Source: Streptomyces sp. NBC_01716 (GTDB lineage: Bacteria > Actinomycetota > Actinomycetes > Streptomycetales > Streptomycetaceae). Taken from it: 64,000 bases of DNA. The notes under the pieces are model-generated. The model saw only the letters and a list, made by a program, of their open reading frames with translations, was not told the DNA's origin and made no database searches. Both the position numbers and the translations under genes were made by a program. Where the stretch lies: NCBI RefSeq assembly GCF_036248275.1, contig NZ_CP109181.1:1488001-1552000 (forward strand), written 5' to 3'. Of this stretch, positions 41,190 through 48,703 are shown piece by piece. Position 1 is the first letter of the stretch. Every line of letters begins with the position of its first letter.

Positions 41190-42395
41190 ATGAGCCGTCT
41201 CGCCCAGACCGCGGACCTGACCGACATCCAGCGGGAGATCCTCTCCACGGTGAGGGACTTCGTCGACAAAGAGATCCTGCCGGTGGCCACGGGGCTGGAG
41301 CACCGTGACGAGTACCCGGCCCAGATCGTCGAAGGGCTCAAGGAACTCGGCCTGTTCGGGCTGATGATCCCCGAGGAGTACGGCGGTCTGGGCGAGTCAC
41401 TGCTCACGTACGCGCTCTGCGTGGAGGAGATCGCCCGCGGCTGGATGTCCGTGTCGGGCATCATCAACACGCATTTCATCGTGGCGTACATGCTCAAGCA
41501 GCACGGTACCCAGGAGCAGAAGGACACCTTCCTGCCGCGCATGGCGGCGGGCGAGGTGCGTGGCGCGTTCTCGATGTCCGAGCCGGGGCTCGGCTCGGAC
41601 GTGTCGGCCATCACGTCGAAGGGCGTCAAGGACGGCGACGAGTACGTGCTGGACGGCCAGAAGATGTGGCTGACGAACGGCGGCTCGTCCACGCTCGTCG
41701 CCGTGCTGTGCCGGAGTGACGAAGGCCACCCCGAGGGCACCGCGCGCCACCGGTCGATGACCACGTTCCTGGTGGAGAAGGAGCCCGGCTTCGGTGAGGT
41801 ACGGCCTGGTCTGACCATCCCCGGCAAGATCGACAAGATGGGCTACAAGGGCGTCGACACCACCGAGTTGATCATGGACGGTCTGCGCATTCCGGCCAAT
41901 CGGGTCCTCGGTGGCGCCACCGGCCGAGGGTTTTACCAAATGATGGACGGGGTTGAAGTCGGCCGCGTGAACGTCGCTGCGCGTGGCTGCGGCGTCGCGC
42001 AACGCGCCTTCGAGCTCGGCGTCTCGTACGCCCAGCAGCGTCAGACTTTCGGCAAGGCGATCGCCGAACACCAGGCAATCCAGTTCAAGCTGGCCGAAAT
42101 GGCCACCAAGGTCGAAGCAGCTCATGCGATGATGGTCAATGCGGCACGCAAAAAGGACTCCGGGGAACGAAACGACCTGGAGGCAGGGATGGCGAAGTAC
42201 CTCGCCTCCGAGTACTGCAAGGAAGTCGTCGAGGACGCCTTCCGGATCCACGGCGGTTACGGCTTCTCCAAGGAGTACGAAATCGAGCGTCTCTACCGCG
42301 AGGCACCGATGCTGCTCATCGGCGAAGGTACCGCCGAGATCCAGAAAATGATCATTGGTCGCCGACTGCTGGAGGAGTACCGATTCCAGGGTTGA
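41190..42395 (+). CDS. mcd: Acyl-CoA dehydrogenase, probable methylsuccinyl-CoA dehydrogenase
   Basis: The 401-residue flavoprotein has the acyl-CoA dehydrogenase pattern: GAFSMSEPGLGSDVSAI (flavin and substrate contact), AQQRQTFGKAIAEHQAIQF shortened here to the QRQTFGKAI core, and a C-terminal IHGGYGFSKEYEIERLYREA with GTAEIQ. In this operon it should oxidise (2S)-methylsuccinyl-CoA to mesaconyl-CoA and pass electrons to ETF. It is shorter than the Rhodobacter Mcd (about 550 residues), which has an N-terminal extension. It begins 3 bp after mch. From about 41930 the gene is less GC-rich than its first half. Confidence 0.88.
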   Translation: MSRLAQTADLTDIQREILSTVRDFVDKEILPVATGLEHRDEYPAQIVEGLKELGLFGLMIPEEYGGLGESLLTYALCVEEIARGWMSVSGIINTHFIVAYMLKQHGTQEQKDTFLPRMAAGEVRGAFSMSEPGLGSDVSAITSKGVKDGDEYVLDGQKMWLTNGGSSTLVAVLCRSDEGHPEGTARHRSMTTFLVEKEPGFGEVRPGLTIPGKIDKMGYKGVDTTELIMDGLRIPANRVLGGATGRGFYQMMDGVEVGRVNVAARGCGVAQRAFELGVSYAQQRQTFGKAIAEHQAIQFKLAEMATKVEAAHAMMVNAARKKDSGERNDLEAGMAKYLASEYCKEVVEDAFRIHGGYGFSKEYEIERLYREAPMLLIGEGTAEIQKMIIGRRLLEEYRFQG

Positions 42396-42563
42396 TCGCG
42401 GTCTATGGTCCCATTTGACCGCCCACAACAGCACACCTCGTCATCGTCTTCCGGCCGCCGACTCGGCTTCTGCATTGCCCAGTTGCACCTGGCAACCGAT
42501 ACCATCGACGGAAAGCCGCCGTCCCCGTTGCCCGTGCGGCATCATCCGCTACGAAGGTCATCC

Positions 42564-43211
42564 ATGCCCCACAGCCAAACCTCTGCACGACGCGGCAGCG
42601 TCCGCCTTGCGCGCGGAGCATCGCCGTGGCTTCTGCCGACCGTCGCCACCGCAGCACTCAGTCTGGTCCGCGCTCGCGGCTCGAAGCGCGCCGCCGCCAT
42701 CGCCGTGCCCGCCACCGCTCTCGCGGCAGGCATGCTGTGGTTCTTCCGGGATCCCGAGCGAGAGATCACGCAGGGCCGGGTCATCTCACCGGCCGACGGC
42801 GTGGTGCAGAGCATCATGCCGTGGAAGGACGGGCGCACCCGCGTCGCGATCTTCATGAGCCCGCTGAACGTCCATGTCAACCGCGCTCCCCTCGCGGGCA
42901 CCGTGACGTCCGTCGAGCACATCCCCGGCGGTTTCGTCCCCGCTTTCAACAAGGAGAGCGAGAACAACGAACGCGTTGTCTGGCACTTCGACACCGAGCT
43001 CGGTGACATCGAGATGGTGCAGATCGCCGGCGCCGTCGCCCGGCGGATCGTCCCGTACGTGCCGCAGGGGACCAAGCTGGAGCAAGGCGAGCGCATCGGC
43101 CTGATCCGTTTCGGCTCACGCGTCGACATCTACCTTCCGGAAGGTGTCGACGTCGCCGTCGAGGTCGGTCAGGCCACGACCGCAGGGGTGACTCGAATTG
43201 ACCGTGATTGA
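42564..43211 (+). CDS. psd: Phosphatidylserine decarboxylase proenzyme
   Basis: The 215-residue protein is the short form of phosphatidylserine decarboxylase. It makes phosphatidylethanolamine from phosphatidylserine using a pyruvoyl group formed by self-cleavage. The core SPADGVVQSI, FMSPLNVHVNRAPLAG and the cleavage site in RFGSRVDIYLP (Gly-Ser, about residue 190) are present, so a large beta and a small alpha chain are expected. A hydrophobic stretch near residues 40-60 suggests membrane attachment. AAGG lies 7 bp before the ATG. It overlaps pssA by 14 bp, so the two steps of phosphatidylethanolamine synthesis are translationally coupled. Confidence 0.93.
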   Translation: MPHSQTSARRGSVRLARGASPWLLPTVATAALSLVRARGSKRAAAIAVPATALAAGMLWFFRDPEREITQGRVISPADGVVQSIMPWKDGRTRVAIFMSPLNVHVNRAPLAGTVTSVEHIPGGFVPAFNKESENNERVVWHFDTELGDIEMVQIAGAVARRIVPYVPQGTKLEQGERIGLIRFGSRVDIYLPEGVDVAVEVGQATTAGVTRIDRD

Positions 43212-44052
43212 TCCCGACGCACCGGCCGGCTGGGTCGCCGAGGCCGAGGAGGAGGACGACGCGGAGGAAATGCCGTTGTCGATGCGGCTGTCGATAGCGG
43301 ACACCCTCACCCTCGGCAACGCCACCTGCGGCTTCATGGCCGTCTACTTCACCACCACCGGCATCCTGATCCCGCACCTCACCGGCAGCGAAGAGACCGG
43401 GATGGCGCGGCACTCCGCGGCCACCGCGGTGATCCTCATGCTCTGCGCCGCGGTCTTCGACCTCTTCGACGGACTCGTGGCCCGCAAGCTGCGCAGCTCG
43501 CCGATGGGTGCGGAGCTCGACAACCTCTCCGACCTGATCAGCTTCGGTCTGGCGCCCGCGTACTTCGTCCTCGTCTACGGCATGGTCGCCGACGACGCCC
43601 ATCAGCGGGTCTCGGCGCTGGCCGCGGTCGTCGTACTGCTGGCGGTGGTCCTGCGGCTCGCGAGATTCTCCTGCGTGACGCTGAAGCACGGCATGTTCCA
43701 GGGCATGCCGAGCCCGTTCGGCGCGCTCACGGTCGTCTCCATCGTGCTGCTGGAGCTTCCCTTCGTACCGACGCTGCTCGCCATCGTCGGTGTGGCCTGG
43801 CTGATGGTGAGCCGGGTCGAGTATCCGAAGCCGCGGGGCATCCTCGCGGTCGCGATGCTCAGCTGGATCGTGTCCGCGATGGCGCTGCTGGTGGCCTGGG
43901 CGTTCGATGCGCCGGGCGGGCAGCTCCTGCTCCAGACGGGCTGTGCGCTCCAGGTGGTGACCGGCGCGGTGATCCCGCTCTTCGCCACGGCGCGACGCGT
44001 GAATACGTTCCGTGACAACCGGCGCGAGGCACGGGCGGCGCAGCTGCCGTAG
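43198..44052 (+). CDS. pssA: CDP-diacylglycerol-serine O-phosphatidyltransferase
   Basis: The 284-residue membrane protein has the CDP-alcohol phosphatidyltransferase signature in DLFDGLVARKLRSSPMG followed by AELDNLSD (about residues 87-112; four aspartates bind Mg) and about eight membrane segments. It makes phosphatidylserine from CDP-diacylglycerol and serine for the decarboxylase encoded just upstream. The TTG start at 43198 has AGGGG 9 bp before it and is preferred; GTG at 43204 is an alternative. The acidic N-terminus (EAEEEDDAEE) is cytoplasmic. A strong terminator follows. Confidence 0.93.
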   Translation: MTVIDPDAPAGWVAEAEEEDDAEEMPLSMRLSIADTLTLGNATCGFMAVYFTTTGILIPHLTGSEETGMARHSAATAVILMLCAAVFDLFDGLVARKLRSSPMGAELDNLSDLISFGLAPAYFVLVYGMVADDAHQRVSALAAVVVLLAVVLRLARFSCVTLKHGMFQGMPSPFGALTVVSIVLLELPFVPTLLAIVGVAWLMVSRVEYPKPRGILAVAMLSWIVSAMALLVAWAFDAPGGQLLLQTGCALQVVTGAVIPLFATARRVNTFRDNRREARAAQLP

Positions 44053-44076
44053 CCGCCGCCCGCCGGTCATACCTAC

Positions 44077-44107
44077 AGGGCCCGGACGCTTCGAGCGTCC
44101 GGGCCCT
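44077..44107. terminator. Bidirectional terminator between pssA and glycerate kinase
   Basis: A perfect 14-bp stem (AGGGCCCGGACGCT and its complement) with the 3-nt loop TCG lies between two convergent genes, 24 bp past pssA and 18 bp past the glycerate kinase stop. Confidence 0.85.
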
Positions 44108-44125
44108 GGTGTGTGCGGGTACAGA

Positions 44126-45280
44126 TCAGGTCAGGAAGTCGCGGGCGATGGTCGCCGACATGCGTTCCAGCAGCGGGCCCGCCTCCGCCATAGAGCGTGC
44201 CGGGTCCGGTTCCAGGTCCGTCAGGGCGTACGCGCGGCGGATACCGGCGCGGCCCAGGGCCTCCGGGCGGAGGGCCAGCCGGCCGCAGACCGCGATCACC
44301 TCGATGTTCTTCGCGCGGGCCGCCGCCGCGACGCCCGCGGGGGCCTTGCCGTGCAGCGTCTGCTCGTCCAGCGAGCCCTCGCCGGTGATCACGAGCGTGG
44401 CGCGGGACAGCGCGGGGCCGAAGCCGAGTACGTCGAGCATGACCTCGATGCCGGGCCGGAAGCTCGCGGCGAGGCCGACGAGGGCGCCGTAACCGATACC
44501 GCCCGCTGCGCCCGCGCCGGGCGAGAGCGCGGCCTCGGCCGCCCCGGCGCCGAGGGTCTTCTCCAGGACGCGCGCGTAGTGCGCGAGCGCCGCGTCGAGT
44601 GTGGCGACGTCCTCGGGGGACGCGCCCTTCTGCGGGCCGTAGACCGCCGGGGCGCCCTTGGGACCGGTCAGCGGGTTGTCCACGTCGCTGGCGAGGACGA
44701 TGTCCGTGTCGGCGATACGGGGGTCGAGCCCGGACAGGTCCACCGTCGCGAGATCGCGCAGTCCGCCGCCGCCGGGGCCCACCGGCCGCCCGTCCGTGTC
44801 GAGGAAGCGTCCGCCGAGCGCGGCGAGCATCCCCGCGCCGCCGTCCGTCGTGGCGCTGCCGCCGACGCCGAAGACGATGGTGCGCGCGCCCGCGTCGAGT
44901 GCGGCGCGCAGCAGTTCGCCGGAGCCGTACGTACCGGCGGTGAGAGGCGCGAAGACGCCGGCGGGCAGGTGCTGGAGGCCCGACGCCTCGGCCATCTCCA
45001 CGACGGCCGTGCCGCCGCGGAGCGCGTACGCCGCGGTCAGCTCGTCGCCGAGCGGTCCGGTGACCCGTACCTCACGGCGTTCGAACCCGGCCGCCACCGC
45101 CGCTGCGACGGTGCCGTCACCGCCGTCGGCGACGGGCAGTGCCTCGACGTCGAGGCCGGGGACGACCAGGCGCAGCCCGGCCGTCACCCGCTCGGCGACC
45201 TGTACGGCCGTGAGCGATCCCTTGAACTTGTCCGCCGCGACGAGCACGTGCGCGGCCTCGGTTACTGCTCCGTCCGTCAC
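44126..45280 (-). CDS. Glycerate kinase (GlxK/GarK family)
   Basis: The 384-residue protein has the glycerate kinase I pattern: VLVAADKFKGSLTAVQVAE at the start, ADGGDGTV, FGVGGSATTDGGAGML and the C-terminal ITGEGSLDEQTLHGKAP. It phosphorylates glycerate, usually to 2-phosphoglycerate in this family, using ATP in the cytoplasm. Glyoxylate made by the ethylmalonyl-CoA pathway nearby can feed glycerate, so the placement is sensible, although the gene is on the opposite strand. It is a single-gene unit convergent with pssA. Confidence 0.92.
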   Translation of the reverse strand: MTDGAVTEAAHVLVAADKFKGSLTAVQVAERVTAGLRLVVPGLDVEALPVADGGDGTVAAAVAAGFERREVRVTGPLGDELTAAYALRGGTAVVEMAEASGLQHLPAGVFAPLTAGTYGSGELLRAALDAGARTIVFGVGGSATTDGGAGMLAALGGRFLDTDGRPVGPGGGGLRDLATVDLSGLDPRIADTDIVLASDVDNPLTGPKGAPAVYGPQKGASPEDVATLDAALAHYARVLEKTLGAGAAEAALSPGAGAAGGIGYGALVGLAASFRPGIEVMLDVLGFGPALSRATLVITGEGSLDEQTLHGKAPAGVAAAARAKNIEVIAVCGRLALRPEALGRAGIRRAYALTDLEPDPARSMAEAGPLLERMSATIARDFLT

Positions 45281-45452
45281 CTTGTCATCCCTTGCTTTCG
45301 AACAGGCAGTCGCGCCGCAACGACCCTATCCGGCAAGCGGCTTCCTGCCCACGGGGCCGCCCCGGCGTCCGCACCACGAGCAGAAGGACAAAACTCCCAT
45401 CATCGGAGGAACGACATGGGCCGGTTTCGGTGCCCCGCCCATGCCTCTGATC

Positions 45453-45458
45453 TACGCT
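45453..45458 (+). promoter_or_regulatory. Probable leaderless -10 box (TACGCT)
   Basis: TACGCT fits TANNNT and ends 6 nt before GTG 45465, with no ribosome-binding site for that start. Confidence 0.4.
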
Positions 45459-45464
45459 TTCCGT

Positions 45465-45965
45465 GTGACGACCTCTCGCGAAGCCGACTACCTCACATAT
45501 ATCGCCGGCCTCCCCCGTGTCCTCTCCGGGGCCGCCGCACTCTTCCGGGACGAGGAAGGGCGCGTACTGATCGTCGAGCCCAACTACCGGCCCGGCTGGG
45601 GGCTGCCCGGCGGCACCGTCGAGTCCGACACGGGTGAGACGCCGCGTCAGGCGGCGCGGCGCGAGACGTTCGAAGAGATCGGGCTGGACGTCGAGTTGGG
45701 GCCGCTGCTCGCCGTGGACTGGTCGCAGGCGCCGGACCGGCCGGCCATCGTCGCGTATCTGTACGACGGCGGGGTCCTGGACGAGGAACGGCTCGGCGCG
45801 ATCCGGCTTCAGCACGACGAGTTGCTCTCCTGGCGGCTGGTGAGCCCTGCTCAGATTCCCGATCTGGTGATCGGATCGCTCGCCGGCCGCATTCTCTCGG
45901 GGCTCGATGTACTCGAAACCGGCTCGGGGGCCGTGGAGTTGGAGAACGGCCGCCGGATCGGCTGA
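45465..45965 (+). CDS. NUDIX hydrolase
   Basis: The 166-residue protein has a NUDIX box beginning GGTVESDTGETPRQAARRE and continuing TFEEIGL (about residues 46-70), matching GX5EX7REUXEEXGU apart from two extra residues. NUDIX enzymes cleave nucleoside diphosphates linked to other moieties, such as oxidised nucleotides or NADH. GTG at 45465 is preferred because a TANNNT box lies 6 nt upstream (leaderless). ATG at 45441 in the same frame is an alternative. The well-placed GGAGG at 45405 belongs to an ATG in another frame and is probably accidental. Substrate unknown. Confidence 0.8.
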   Translation: MTTSREADYLTYIAGLPRVLSGAAALFRDEEGRVLIVEPNYRPGWGLPGGTVESDTGETPRQAARRETFEEIGLDVELGPLLAVDWSQAPDRPAIVAYLYDGGVLDEERLGAIRLQHDELLSWRLVSPAQIPDLVIGSLAGRILSGLDVLETGSGAVELENGRRIG

Positions 45966-46064
45966 TCCGCGGGTGCGCGGTGGTGACGCGCACGGCGGGA
46001 GCTGGTCTCATATGTCATGTACGCGCCGCTCTCGGGGACTCAGGCCCAGGACACCGGAGGGAAC

Positions 46065-47375
46065 ATGCGACGTCGGATTCACGGCTTGCTGACAGCCTTG
46101 CTCACGACGGCGGTTGTGGCGGCGGGCGCGGGAACCGCGGCGGCGGATGCCGACGCCGGCGCGGGGCCGGTGACCGCGAAGACCGCCGGGCCCGGCCGGC
46201 TCCCCACGCTCCCGACGTCCGTGGACGGCGGCGCCTGGAAGTCGGGCCATGTCCAGGGCATGGCCGTCGACCGCCGCAAAGGCTTCATGTACTTCTCGTT
46301 CACCAATCTCCTCGTCAAGACCGACCTCACCGGCAAACCCGTCGGCTCGGTCACCGGATTCACCGGGCACCTCGGGGACCTGGACTTCAACACCAAGGAC
46401 GGCAGGGTCTACGGCTCCCTGGAGTACAAGGCGGCCAAGGCCTTCTACATCGCGATCTTCGACGGTGACCGCATCACCGCCATGGACATGGACGCCGAGA
46501 CGACCGGTGTCGTCTCCACCGTCCATCTGAAGGAGGTCGTGGACGACTACACGGCCGACATGGACGGCAACGGCGTCTTCGACGGCGACACCGCGAAGAC
46601 CGCCGACCACCGCTACGGATGCAGCGGCATCGACGGCGTCGCCTTCGGACCCGGCTTCGACGACAGGCGCCCCGGCGGCGAGCACGGTGCCCCGCGCACC
46701 CAGCTGCTCACCGTCGCGTACGGCGTCTACGCCAACACCACCCGGCAGGACAACGACAACCAGGTCCTGCTCCAGTACGACATCCGGCACTGGAAGAAGT
46801 ACGAGCGCCCGCTCACCGAGGCCGACCCGCACACCAGCGGCCCGGCCTCGCCCGACGGCAAGTACTTCAGCTACACCGGCAACACCACGTACGGCGTGCA
46901 GAACCTCGACTACGACGCATACACCGGCAACTGGCTGCTGGCCGCTTACAAGGGCACCAAGACGCAGTTCCCGAACTACTCGCTCTTCGTCCTGGACGGT
47001 TCCAAGCGCCCCGTCTCCGGCCCGATCAGCGGCCAGCCGCAGCCCGAGAGCGGGCGGCTGCTGCCGCTCCTCGCGCGGGGGCTGCACCACCCGGCGTCCG
47101 GGACGTACGGCTGGGAGTCGGCCGGCCAGTACGGTCTGGTGTCGCTGGACGACGGCCGGTACTACCTCGCCGAGGCGGGCACGGTCGTGGAGGACGGCGT
47201 CACCAAGCAGACGGGCAAGGCCGTGATGAACCGCTGGACGGGCGACGTGCCGACCCCCTTCGCCCCGGTCCCCATGGCCGCGGCCGACGGCACGACCGAC
47301 CCCTCCGACTACCCGGGCCACGCGCCGCACCCCGGTCACATCGGACACGTCGGCCACATCGGTCACATTCACTAG
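46065..47375 (+). CDS. Secreted protein of unknown family with His-rich C-terminal tail
   Basis: The 436-residue protein begins with a Sec-type signal peptide: MRRRIHGLL, hydrophobic stretch, and an AAADADAG cleavage region near residue 28. The mature part looks beta-rich with repeated short motifs (GHVQGMAVDRRKGFMYFSF, GHLGDLDFNTKDGRVYGSL, SYTGNTTYGVQNLDYD), suggesting a propeller-like fold. It has no hydrolase motif that I recognise. The last 20 residues hold eight histidines in a PGH-IGH-VGH-IGH pattern, which could bind Ni, Zn or Cu ions. GGAGG precedes ATG 46065 by 4 bp; the frame also opens at 46017. It is a single-gene unit. Confidence 0.8.
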   Translation: MRRRIHGLLTALLTTAVVAAGAGTAAADADAGAGPVTAKTAGPGRLPTLPTSVDGGAWKSGHVQGMAVDRRKGFMYFSFTNLLVKTDLTGKPVGSVTGFTGHLGDLDFNTKDGRVYGSLEYKAAKAFYIAIFDGDRITAMDMDAETTGVVSTVHLKEVVDDYTADMDGNGVFDGDTAKTADHRYGCSGIDGVAFGPGFDDRRPGGEHGAPRTQLLTVAYGVYANTTRQDNDNQVLLQYDIRHWKKYERPLTEADPHTSGPASPDGKYFSYTGNTTYGVQNLDYDAYTGNWLLAAYKGTKTQFPNYSLFVLDGSKRPVSGPISGQPQPESGRLLPLLARGLHHPASGTYGWESAGQYGLVSLDDGRYYLAEAGTVVEDGVTKQTGKAVMNRWTGDVPTPFAPVPMAAADGTTDPSDYPGHAPHPGHIGHVGHIGHIH

Positions 47376-47421
47376 GGCCGGGCCGACGCTTATCGGGTCG
47401 CTCCTTCCCGGCACCGCTGAG

Positions 47422-47427
47422 TACCCT
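47422..47427 (+). promoter_or_regulatory. Probable leaderless -10 box (TACCCT)
   Basis: TACCCT fits TANNNT and ends 6 nt before the sirtuin ATG, without a ribosome-binding site. Confidence 0.45.
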
Positions 47428-47433
47428 CGCGGC

Positions 47434-48159
47434 ATGACTCTCGTCGCGATTTTCAGCGGCGCCGGGATCTCCACCGACTCCGGCATTCCCGACTACCGAG
47501 GTCCGAACGGCGTGTGGCGGCGCGACCCCGAGGCCGAGAAGCTCGTCACGTACGACACGTACATGAACGACCCGGACATCCGCCGCCGCTCATGGCTGAT
47601 GCGCCGCGACAGCCCGGCCTTCCGTGCCCAGCCGAACGTCGCGCACCGCGCCGTCGCCGAGCTCGACCGGGCGGTCGACGGAGCGGTCCGGGTGATCACG
47701 CAGAACGTCGACGGGCTCCACCAGCTCGCCGGTACGCCCGCCCGCAAGGTGCTCGAACTGCACGGCACGGCACGGGCGGTGGTCTGCACCGGGTGCCACG
47801 CACGCTCCACGATGGAGGAGGCGATGGCCCGGGTCGAGGCGGGCGAGGACGACCCGCCGTGCACCGAGTGCGGTGCCGTCCTGAAGTCGGCGACGGTGAT
47901 GTTCGGCCAACGGCTGGATCCGCAGGTGCTCGGGGAGGCCCTGTCGATCACCAAGGCGTGCGAGGTCTTCATCGCCGTCGGCACGACCCTCCAGGTGCAG
48001 CCGGCCGCCTCGCTCGCGGGGATCGCCGCCGAGCACGGCGCGCGGCTCCTGATCGTGAACGCCGAGCCGACGCCGTACGACGAGCAGGCCGACGAGGTCA
48101 TCCGTGAGCCGATCGGTACGGCGCTGCCCGAACTGCTGAAGCGGTTCCACGAGAGCTGA
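47434..48159 (+). CDS. Sir2 family NAD-dependent protein deacylase
   Basis: The 241-residue sirtuin has the NAD pocket GAGISTDSGIPDYRGPNGVW (about residues 9-28), the TQNVDGLHQLAG core with catalytic His in LELHG (about 108), and a zinc site of two cysteine pairs (CTGC and CTEC). Sirtuins remove acetyl or other acyl groups from lysines, consuming NAD and releasing O-acetyl-ADP-ribose. Bacterial members commonly reactivate acetyl-CoA synthetase. A TANNNT box 6 nt before the ATG suggests a leaderless message. It converges with the ogt gene. Confidence 0.93.
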   Translation: MTLVAIFSGAGISTDSGIPDYRGPNGVWRRDPEAEKLVTYDTYMNDPDIRRRSWLMRRDSPAFRAQPNVAHRAVAELDRAVDGAVRVITQNVDGLHQLAGTPARKVLELHGTARAVVCTGCHARSTMEEAMARVEAGEDDPPCTECGAVLKSATVMFGQRLDPQVLGEALSITKACEVFIAVGTTLQVQPAASLAGIAAEHGARLLIVNAEPTPYDEQADEVIREPIGTALPELLKRFHES

Positions 48160-48174
48160 CCCGCTGAAGGGGCG

Positions 48175-48690
48175 TCAGAACAGCGTGCCCGCAGGCGTCC
48201 TGCCCGCGCCCTCGAAGACCAGCAGGCGCTGCTTGCGGTCCAGCCCGCCGCCGTAACCGGTGAGGCCGCCCGTCGATCCGATCACCCGGTGGCACGGCAC
48301 GATGATCCCCACCGGGTTCTTGCCGTTGGCCAGTCCGACAGCGCGCGACGCGCCCGACTTGCCCAGCGCGCCCGCCAGTTGACCGTAGGAGCGGGTCTCG
48401 CCGTACGGGATCGTCAGCAGTTGTTCCCAGACGCTGCGCTGGAACGGCGTGCCGTGCAGCCGCAGCGGCAGGTCGAACTCGGTGCGCTCGCCCGCGAAGT
48501 ACTCGTCGAGCTGGTCGATCACCTCGCCGAACGGGCGGGCGTCGCTCTCGCCGAAACTCTCCTGCGGCGGGCGATGGCGTTGCTCGGTCATGTAGAGACC
48601 GCTCAGCACCCCGTCGGTGGCGACGAGCGTCAGCGGCCCGTACGGGCTGTCGGCCACGGTGTGCGATCGGCTGTTCATGCCGGTGGTCAT
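48175..48690 (-). CDS. ogt: Methylated-DNA-protein-cysteine methyltransferase
   Basis: The 171-residue suicide enzyme accepts alkyl groups from O6-alkylguanine in DNA onto its own cysteine. The active site PCHRVIGS (Cys at about residue 129), the upstream FQRSVWEQLLTIPYGETRSYGQLA with the arginine finger region, and the NPVGIIVP segment are intact. The N-terminal domain is a typical short RNase-H-like lid. It follows the AdaA-AlkA gene by 13 bp on the same strand, so both alkylation-repair genes form an operon, probably induced by the Ada-like protein itself. Confidence 0.95.
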   Translation of the reverse strand: MTTGMNSRSHTVADSPYGPLTLVATDGVLSGLYMTEQRHRPPQESFGESDARPFGEVIDQLDEYFAGERTEFDLPLRLHGTPFQRSVWEQLLTIPYGETRSYGQLAGALGKSGASRAVGLANGKNPVGIIVPCHRVIGSTGGLTGYGGGLDRKQRLLVFEGAGRTPAGTLF

Positions 48691-48703
48691 GCGGTGAACT
48701 CCT

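Noticed and set aside
44012..45637. Long plus-strand frame opposite the glycerate kinase, with GGAGG before ATG 45416
   Set aside because: The frame is a shadow of glycerate kinase. The ribosome-binding-like site leads into Arg/Pro-rich sequence in the wrong frame for the NUDIX protein.
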